DNA of 20,148 nucleotides from Lachnospiraceae bacterium (GTDB taxonomy: Bacteria > Bacillota > Clostridia > Lachnospirales > Lachnospiraceae): positions 1-20,148 of the forward strand of contig JAFRCB010000099.1 in assembly GCA_017404585.1 (NCBI GenBank). The letters run 5' to 3'. Shown piece by piece: positions 15,761 to 20,148 of the stretch. The number at the start of each line of letters is the position of its first letter. The stretch's first letter is position 1. The position numbers and the translations under genes are program-made. A model generated the notes under the pieces. It did not search any database and had not been told where the DNA came from. It was given only the letters and a program-made list of their open reading frames with translations.

Positions 15761-17278
15761 TTACCGGTCAAAAAAGTCCTTATACGACATTGTCTGACTC
15801 ATTGTCCACGTCTTTTTGTGTTCAGATACGACACCGGTATCGAACGTAAGGGCAAATACGCATGTGTCCAGCCTGAAATTCGATCTTCCGAGTCCCCGCA
15901 GTGTACTCTCGACCATGTCAAGACTCCTTGCAACAGATACCTGCATATCAGCAAGAAACAGATAAAACCGAAGGTAATCCGTATAGCTGACACCGCCCGG
16001 GACGTCTTTCGACATGTCACCGAGAACATCCGCGGCGACAATTCCCGGAATCGCCCGAAGATCCACCTGCCACGTCTCTGCAGTTTTTGCGAGCGCAGTC
16101 TTTTTACCGGCAAGAAGTGCCCTCACGTCGACAATGCTCTCGCAGAAAGCCCATCCGGCAGCGATAAGGGCACCTATGGCGGGCGCCGCGAACGGGATCA
16201 GCAGCATAGCGGCCACTCCCTGCGCACAGGCTTCCACCTCGGCATGTTTTACGGGATCTGTGTAAAGATAAATGATATTGGCTGCTTCTCTTGTCAGGAG
16301 AAGCTTCCTGACTATTGATTCCAGATTGGCGATATCCGTATCTTCCCCCTCCAGAATATACTCCGCCTGATAGGCAAGGCCTCTGTTCTCTCCGGGCGTC
16401 ACGTAATTACCGAAGTGGGAAAGAATGTACTCGTTGTAGAGAACTTTCGAATATGGTCCTCCCGTATTGTCAGGAACATCTATCACTCCAAGCCCCGACT
16501 CTGCTTTCCGATCCCTGAGAAGGCCGGCTCCCGCTATACTGCTCTCGGACACACCGGATGTATCCCCGAGGACAAGCTCCATGAAGGACATCTGTCTGAG
16601 CCGCTCGATCACCGGCAGCGGATTTCCATATTCACTGCCTGCTGTCTCCGCCGCAGATGCTGTCTCTGCCGCCGCGGCATCACCCTCCGCCCTCAGAGCA
16701 TCATTCTCTGCTTTTGCAGCGGCAGCCTCCGCCTGGATCTCAGCGTAGGAAGAACCGTCAGCCCGGCTTTCCAGGTCCTGTCCCCGCGCTTCCTGTGACC
16801 TGGAATAAGCCGCGTTTTGCGGCACCAGGTCAAGAAGCTGTGAAATGCCCTGTGCGCCGATCGTTTCTTTCATATACTCGATCGCCGATGACGCGAAAAT
16901 CAACCCGTCCACATCCGTTGCAAGAGTATAGCCTGTTAAATAGCTCTCTGTCCGGGACAGCGACAGAAGGTTTCCACCCCCTGCGATCCGCCCTTTTTTG
17001 GGATGAAGAATATACGACATGGCGTCCTCGATCCTGTCTGAGAGCACGAGCGGACACAGACTGTCCGTGCCGCAGCTCCCGTCGATAAAGAACACATCAA
17101 AATTCTCAAGCAGGTCTCGGTCATATTGTGCAAATGTCGAAAATAAAGCCTGATCCACACTGTTGGCAAGCTGCATGCGTCCCGCCTGTGCCCTGACGGA
17201 ATAAAACACGGCTGCCAGGAGTGCTGTCATGACCAGCATTGTCAAACTGAGATATATTGAAATACTGCCTCGGCGCAT
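15761..17278 (-). CDS. DUF5702 protein of the Tad pilus locus
   Basis: A 505-residue membrane-anchored protein. Seen: N-terminal RRGSISIYLSLTMLVMTALLAAVFYSVR, a signal-anchor typical of DUF5702 and TadG-like proteins, then AQAGRMQLANSVDQALFSTFAQYDRDLLENFDVFFIDGS, the most family-like block. A strongly Ala/Glu-rich stretch around 175-215 (EIQAEAAAAKAENDALRAEGDAAA) is probably a coiled coil. A second hydrophobic region around 350-385 (AAMLLIPFAAPAIGALIAAGWAF) may be another membrane helix. DUF5702 genes normally follow the Flp pilin gene in clostridial Tad loci (from memory). The function is unproven; an envelope-spanning or pilus-anchoring role is plausible. The ATG has AAGGAG seven bases upstream. 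Confidence 0.85.
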   Translation of the reverse strand: MRRGSISIYLSLTMLVMTALLAAVFYSVRAQAGRMQLANSVDQALFSTFAQYDRDLLENFDVFFIDGSCGTDSLCPLVLSDRIEDAMSYILHPKKGRIAGGGNLLSLSRTESYLTGYTLATDVDGLIFASSAIEYMKETIGAQGISQLLDLVPQNAAYSRSQEARGQDLESRADGSSYAEIQAEAAAAKAENDALRAEGDAAAAETASAAETAGSEYGNPLPVIERLRQMSFMELVLGDTSGVSESSIAGAGLLRDRKAESGLGVIDVPDNTGGPYSKVLYNEYILSHFGNYVTPGENRGLAYQAEYILEGEDTDIANLESIVRKLLLTREAANIIYLYTDPVKHAEVEACAQGVAAMLLIPFAAPAIGALIAAGWAFCESIVDVRALLAGKKTALAKTAETWQVDLRAIPGIVAADVLGDMSKDVPGGVSYTDYLRFYLFLADMQVSVARSLDMVESTLRGLGRSNFRLDTCVFALTFDTGVVSEHKKTWTMSQTMSYKDFFDR

Positions 17279-17288
17279 AGGACTCTCC

Positions 17289-17498
17289 TTAGATTTTCCG
17301 GCGGACCGGCGTGCTCTCCACCGGGTCTTCCTCCTCCCCGGCCGACCTCCGCCCCGCCAGGGGAAAGCAGGGCATCAGCCGGTTCCGGATGGAGACATTA
17401 TCATAGGACGGTCTGCCGGCTTTCAGATCACTTCCTGACAGCAGGCAGGTAAGGGCCGGATCCCCTTCAAACGGAGTCGGCCTGTGACGATACTTTGC
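17289..17498 (-). other. Start-less 69-codon open frame between flp and the DUF5702 gene
   Basis: This frame runs from an in-frame TGA at 17499-17501 to TAA at 17289-17291, in the +1 frame relative to flp, whose 3' end it overlaps. It has no ATG, GTG or TTG until Met42 (17375, no ribosome site), yet its codon choice looks like that of the neighbours. It reads PTPFEGDPALTCLL, later RPSYDNVSIRNRL and an acidic EEEDPVE. It might be a broken gene, a frameshifted extension or chance. Otherwise the 188-bp gap shows only the DUF5702 ribosome site. Confidence 0.2.
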
Positions 17499-17634
17499 TC
17501 AGAATGCTCTTTACGACTTTTGTCAGCTGTTCTTTGAATATAAGGACGAGAGCAATCAAGACCAGAAGTACCAGAATGATCTCAACGACGGTGACTCCGT
17601 CCTCTTCCTTCAAAAAAGCGCAAAAATCACCCAT
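17467..17634 (-). CDS. flp: Flp1-type type IVb pilin
   Basis: A 55-residue prepilin. Seen: a short leader MGDFCAFLKEEDG, then VTVVEIILVLLVLIALVLIFKEQL. This is the type IVb pilin pattern with cleavage expected after Gly13 and Glu at position +5, followed by a single hydrophobic helix and a short amphipathic tail (SILSKVSSQADSV). It would be the main subunit of the Flp/Tad pilus, processed by the TadV-type peptidase encoded downstream in the same operon. The start at 17634 is fixed by AAAGGAGGTG about eight bases upstream; a longer frame to 17700 lacks leader features. A candidate promoter lies about 140 bp upstream, giving a long leader with several dyads. Confidence 0.9.
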   Translation of the reverse strand: MGDFCAFLKEEDGVTVVEIILVLLVLIALVLIFKEQLTKVVKSILSKVSSQADSV

Positions 17635-17708
17635 GTGCGCCACCTCCTTTCTTCGTCTTGTGTCAGATCGCGCGCTCATTGTTGTTTTCCCGGGCTGCAA
17701 ATTTTTGG

Positions 17709-17749
17709 AATTCCACGGGGTGAGAAGCCCCGTTCGATCCGATCGGATC
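17709..17749 (-). promoter_or_regulatory. Three consecutive dyads in the flp leader
   Basis: A perfect 14-bp palindrome GATCCGATCGGATC (17736-17749), then a hairpin ACGGGG (17715-17720) with CCCCGT (17728-17733), then the palindrome TGGAATTCCA just downstream (about 17706-17715). On the minus strand the last is followed by AAAAATTT, not a clean U-tract. This could be a leader structure controlling pilin expression. Confidence 0.4.
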
Positions 17750-17770
17750 AGATGCGTTTAATGTAAAAAG

Positions 17771-17800
17771 AGAATAACAATAAATCCATCGCTGTTTCAA
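17771..17800 (-). promoter_or_regulatory. Candidate promoter of the flp operon
   Basis: Minus-strand TTGAAA (17795-17800, five of six) and TATTCT (17771-17776, four of six) with 18 bp between. Leader would be about 130 nt. Confidence 0.45.
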
Positions 17801-17959
17801 GTGGGAATAATTCACGATTTGCATCTGCCTTATTCATACAGTTTGACTGGATTTATCTCAGCTAGCGCTGACCCGAATCCCGCGCCAGGTCTCGCGAGCG
17901 AGACTTGAACTCAGCGGAGGGATGCGTCCTTGCGTTGTGCGATCGACGCCGGACACGCG

Positions 17960-17993
17960 AAAAAGCCCCCGCCGGTTCTCCCCGGCGAGGGCT
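17960..17993 (-). terminator. Rho-independent terminator downstream of moaC
   Basis: On the minus strand AGCCCTCGCCGG and CCGGCGGGGGCT form a 12-bp stem with one mismatch and a six-base loop, followed by TTTTT. It lies 93 bp past the moaC stop and insulates the flp operon. Confidence 0.88.
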
Positions 17994-18085
17994 GCTGTCA
18001 TCTGAAAGATCATTATACTGTTTTATCGATGAAGGTGCTTCGCATTTTGCGCGGCGCAGCAAGAGCGCCGAGGCGTTCTTGTTTA

Positions 18086-18574
18086 TCAGCGGACAGATTC
18101 ACTGTCATAATAGAAATCACCGCTTCTCCCGCCGTGTTTCTCAATGAGGTGTACGTCTTCTATGACCATGCGCTTGTCGATAGCCTTACACATATCGTAG
18201 ATCGTGAGCAGGGCTGTCGTGACTCCGGTAAGAGCCTCCATCTCGACCCCGGTCTTCCCATCCGTCTTCACACTGCAAAAAGCTCTGACAGTGCATGATT
18301 CGGGTTGAAGCTCGAAAGTCACTTTCGCATATGTAAGACACAGCACGTGGCACATCGGAATCAGGTCAGACGTCTTCTTCGTGCCCATGATACCGGCTAC
18401 CTGAGCGACAGTGAGAACATCTCCCTTTCTGACCTTCCCGCCTGTGATCGCTGAAAAAGCTTCCCTGTTCATGCGGATCGTCCCTACCGCCAATGCTCTG
18501 CGGCCGGTGACATTCTTATCCGACACATCGACCATGTGCGCATTTCCGAGGTCGTCAAAATGTGTAAATTCCAT
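18086..18574 (-). CDS. moaC: Cyclic pyranopterin monophosphate synthase MoaC
   Basis: A 162-residue cytoplasmic enzyme of molybdenum cofactor synthesis that, after MoaA, closes the cyclic phosphate to give cPMP. Seen: [11 protein letters not shown] (66-76), [12 protein letters not shown] (107-118) and [15 protein letters not shown] (124-138), including the Asp127 and Lys130 that match the E. coli active-site pair Asp128 and Lys131, and Lys50 near the N-terminus. Length is standard. The ribosome site AAGGAG is five to six bases before the ATG. It lies 55 bp behind the SseB-domain gene on the same strand with no terminator between, so co-transcription is likely. No other moa/moe gene is in the window; the rest of the pathway must be elsewhere. 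Confidence 0.96.
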   Translation of the reverse strand: MEFTHFDDLGNAHMVDVSDKNVTGRRALAVGTIRMNREAFSAITGGKVRKGDVLTVAQVAGIMGTKKTSDLIPMCHVLCLTYAKVTFELQPESCTVRAFCSVKTDGKTGVEMEALTGVTTALLTIYDMCKAIDKRMVIEDVHLIEKHGGRSGDFYYDSESVR

Positions 18575-18629
18575 TTCTTCTCCTTGCCGCAGGAATAATG
18601 CGCCGGATCGCGCTCCCCGGCAGTCCGTG

Positions 18630-19358
18630 TTATTCGAGAGTTCCCATCGTACCGTCAGGATTCTTTTTCTTTATGACCTTCATCATAAAGTCTCTCTTTA
18701 AGGCAAGATTCTTAGAGAACGGGTTGATGACGATCGCTGTGACCTCGGGATGCTTCGCGATAAACACACTGCACTGCAGCGACGGCATCTGCATCCAGAC
18801 ATACTTCTGCATAAATGATTCAGAAATCTCATCCCTCGATGTAAATGAGAAATAGAGGACATCTCCGTTCGGGGCCTTGAGAAGTTCCGGCACAAGCCTG
18901 ACAGGATCTTTCGGCACATATTTACGTGCCATGGTCTGCGTCTTGAGACCGGCAGCATCCGCAGCAGAGAACTGCATGCGCATTGGTACCCAAAGCCATA
19001 CATCCATAAAGTTATTCATGCAGTTCTGGAGATTGGCCACAGTCTTATCTGAGTCATATCTCTCGATAAAATAGCCGAGTACCCTTGCTCCGTCTTCCCT
19101 TTTCAGTATATCAGGATTAGTGACAGACATGAGCTTATTCGGCGTGATCGCGGGCAGCGCCGTGTTCATCGGCGAAGCCCCTGACGGCTGCTGCGCGCTC
19201 TTTGCCGGCTGCTGACTGACAGGTGCTGCTGCTGGCATCGGAGTTTCTACCGCCTGCCTCACTTCCTCGGCACTCGGGGCGTCAAGAGAGCGTTCCATGC
19301 CGTGATACTCGCTGCCTTCACTATTATCGTTTTTCTTAAAAACGTCAAACAGACCCAT
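18630..19358 (-). CDS. SseB-domain protein with Pro/Ala/Gln-rich linker
   Basis: A 242-residue protein, predicted cytoplasmic. Residues about 1-20 are a short [10 protein letters not shown] head. Residues about 40-70 are a Pro/Ala/Gln-rich flexible linker. The rest is globular and its C-terminal part (about 130-235: [26 protein letters not shown]...[18 protein letters not shown]) fits the SseB N-terminal-domain pattern. The biological role of SseB-type domains in Firmicutes is not established. The start has AAAGGAGG 10 bases upstream. A TGn extended -10 promoter lies in the short gap to the HD gene, and moaC follows in the same direction. Confidence 0.7.
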   Translation of the reverse strand: MGLFDVFKKNDNSEGSEYHGMERSLDAPSAEEVRQAVETPMPAAAPVSQQPAKSAQQPSGASPMNTALPAITPNKLMSVTNPDILKREDGARVLGYFIERYDSDKTVANLQNCMNNFMDVWLWVPMRMQFSAADAAGLKTQTMARKYVPKDPVRLVPELLKAPNGDVLYFSFTSRDEISESFMQKYVWMQMPSLQCSVFIAKHPEVTAIVINPFSKNLALKRDFMMKVIKKKNPDGTMGTLE

Positions 19359-19393
19359 TTCGGAAATTTCCTCCTTTATAGTCAGATACAGTT

Positions 19394-19422
19394 ACTATAT
19401 CATTAAAATCATGAGACTGCAA
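19394..19422 (-). promoter_or_regulatory. Extended -10 promoter of the SseB-domain gene
   Basis: Minus-strand TGATATAGT contains TATAGT (19394-19399) with TGn directly before it; TTGCAG (three of six) is 17 bp upstream. Predicted leader about 29 nt, ending in AAAGGAGG. The -35 box abuts the T-tract of the upstream terminator. Confidence 0.5.
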
Positions 19423-19425
19423 ATT

Positions 19426-19455
19426 AAAAAGCCGGATCAGGAGACCCGATCCGAC
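19426..19455 (-). terminator. Terminator of the HD-domain gene, overlapping its stop codon
   Basis: On the minus strand GTCGGATC and GATCCGGC form an 8-bp stem (one G-U) with a nine-base loop, followed by TTTTT. The left arm encodes the last codons of the HD gene and the TGA stop spans the loop-stem border (19437-19439). Confidence 0.85.
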
Positions 19456-19940
19456 TCTTTTTTATTCCTGTATTTTTCTTTCAGCGAGACAGCGACTTCC
19501 CTGACGGCGCAGTACTTATCCGCAAGCACGATCACATAGCCTTCCCTGCAGCGGGGCGGCATCGGCGTCGTCGGCCACATATGATGGCAGATTATGTCCT
19601 TCTCACATTTGTTCAGGTCACCGAGCAACTTCCTCGCGACTTTATAGGATTCCTTCGGGTGCCGCTGCCAGCAGACCAGATTATTGCTGAACTTTTCATA
19701 TCTTCCGACGATACCGAGATCGTGGCACAGTGCTCCGCGTACCACTGATTCAGTGTCTGTCTTTATATGCATCGCGTTGAGAAATCTGCAGATTTTTACA
19801 GAAGCATACGCAACTCCGAGGCTGTGGTCCCCTACTGTCGTGACATGGTGATGCTTCTGCTCTTTAGCTTTCCCGAACTCCGGTGAATCGAGCACCTCCG
19901 CTCCGTAGGTCCTGACCAGCTGCATAGCCAACATATCCAT
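19437..19940 (-). CDS. HD-domain protein (putative phosphohydrolase)
   Basis: A 167-residue cytoplasmic protein. Seen: the HD metal pattern, His39 in TVGDHSLGVA, His73-Asp74 in ALCHDLG, His119 in CHHMWP and Asp141 in VLADKYCAVREV. This is the H...HD...H...D order of HD-superfamily metal-dependent phosphohydrolases, which act on nucleotides, cyclic nucleotides or other phosphates. No second domain is present and the substrate cannot be inferred. The start at 19940 (MDMLAMQL) is set by AAGGAGG five bases upstream; a GTG-started frame six codons earlier would overlap that site. It is followed immediately by a terminator that shares its last codons. Confidence 0.9.
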   Translation of the reverse strand: MDMLAMQLVRTYGAEVLDSPEFGKAKEQKHHHVTTVGDHSLGVAYASVKICRFLNAMHIKTDTESVVRGALCHDLGIVGRYEKFSNNLVCWQRHPKESYKVARKLLGDLNKCEKDIICHHMWPTTPMPPRCREGYVIVLADKYCAVREVAVSLKEKYRNKKESDRVS

Positions 19941-20011
19941 TTTTTGCCTCCTTATCACTGCAGAATAGTCCGGTTACTAAAACTTCCCGTACCGCGATAC
20001 AAGACAGCCTC

Positions 20012-20148
20012 TTAAACTGTCTCCGTGTCCCTGTTCTTCATACCGTAGTGCAGGAAGAACATGCACCCGATTGTTATGGCGACGCCGATGATCAGGCAAA
20101 TGACCGCATTCTGGACAAAGCCGGCGATGACATAGGACACGAATGAGA
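20012..20148 (-). CDS. C-terminal end of an integral membrane protein, cut by window edge
   Basis: The last 45 codons of a gene extending beyond the window. They read SFVSYVIAGFVQNAVICLIIGVAITIGCMFFLHYGMKNRDTETV, which is one long hydrophobic helix (about 25-30 residues) and a short charged cytoplasmic tail. The character is that of a transporter or permease C-terminus; no family can be assigned from this fragment. The stop lies 71 bp before the HD gene start. No clear terminator follows, so the two may be co-transcribed. Confidence 0.7.
   Translation of the reverse strand, partial: SFVSYVIAGFVQNAVICLIIGVAITIGCMFFLHYGMKNRDTETV

Larger units (their letters stand above)
17635..18085. other. 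451-bp intergenic region between moaC and flp
   Basis: No gene is supported. Reading on the minus strand from moaC: a TATAAT without a -35 (18012-18017), the moaC terminator (17960-17993), a stretch of short hairpins (17857-17930), the candidate flp promoter (17771-17800) and an flp leader with three dyads (17709-17749). Confidence 0.6.

Noticed and set aside
17865..17925. T-arm-like fragments (GAGTTCAAGTCTC on minus, CCGAATCCCGCGCCA on plus), suggesting a tRNA or attachment site
   Set aside because: No A-box-like D-arm or acceptor pairing could be built, and no integrase or second att copy is in the window.
18012..18017. TATAAT between moaC and its terminator
   Set aside because: No -35 or extended -10, and any transcript would end after about 45 nt at the terminator.

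Overview
The window looks like a chromosomal segment of a moderately GC-rich anaerobic Firmicute, most likely class Clostridia, family Lachnospiraceae or a close relative. The inference rests on strong AGGAGG-type ribosome sites, a DUF6382/FHA, DUF5702 and Flp1-type Tad pilus set, a UgpC/MsmK-type ATPase beside a PucR-type regulator, and a TSCPD small protein. No 16S or other decisive marker is present. Nearly all genes are on the minus strand; only the TSCPD protein and a metallo-beta-lactamase-fold nuclease are on the plus strand.

Layout, left to right. (1) 1-5615 (minus): an aconitase-family hydratase cut by the window edge, a PucR-type regulator, a solute-binding lipoprotein coupled to it, and a stand-alone carbohydrate-ABC ATPase with its own terminator. 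The 341-bp gap between ATPase and lipoprotein holds three ~24-bp direct repeats with a 29-30 bp period, upstream of a candidate promoter. The ATPase promoter is overlapped by a perfect 8-bp inverted repeat. (2) 5852-8365 (minus): greA, a small conserved-looking protein and pgi, with clear terminators and a near-consensus pgi promoter. (3) 8580-12363: TSCPD protein (plus), an orphan murG (minus), a beta-CASP metallo-nuclease (plus) with a hairpin-rich leader, and a HIT protein (minus). (4) 12439-17634 (minus): a Flp/Tad-type pilus operon read as flp pilin, DUF5702 protein, TadE-like protein with a duplicated His/Cys module, TadV-type prepilin peptidase, small TadE-like pseudopilin, and DUF6382-FHA membrane protein. 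The motor genes tadA/tadB/tadC are absent from the window. (5) 18086-20148 (minus): moaC, an SseB-domain protein, an HD-domain protein and the end of an integral membrane protein.

How the parts may fit: region 1 resembles a sugar-responsive module. A shared ATPase could energise several importers encoded elsewhere, while the lipoprotein and PucR regulator are translationally linked. Region 4 supplies pilin, minor pilins and processing peptidase but must borrow its assembly ATPase and platform from another locus. The rest is housekeeping: glycolysis, peptidoglycan, transcription elongation, RNA processing and molybdopterin synthesis.

The least explained sequence is non-coding: the iterated repeats at 4338-4418, the operator-like dyad at 5649-5671, a 66-nt nested stem-loop at 14396-14461 inside the pilus operon, a start-less 69-codon frame between flp and the DUF5702 gene, and a run of dyads in the flp leader. 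No complete new system (defence, CRISPR, mobile element) was found. No rRNA, convincing tRNA, insertion sequence or CRISPR array was seen.
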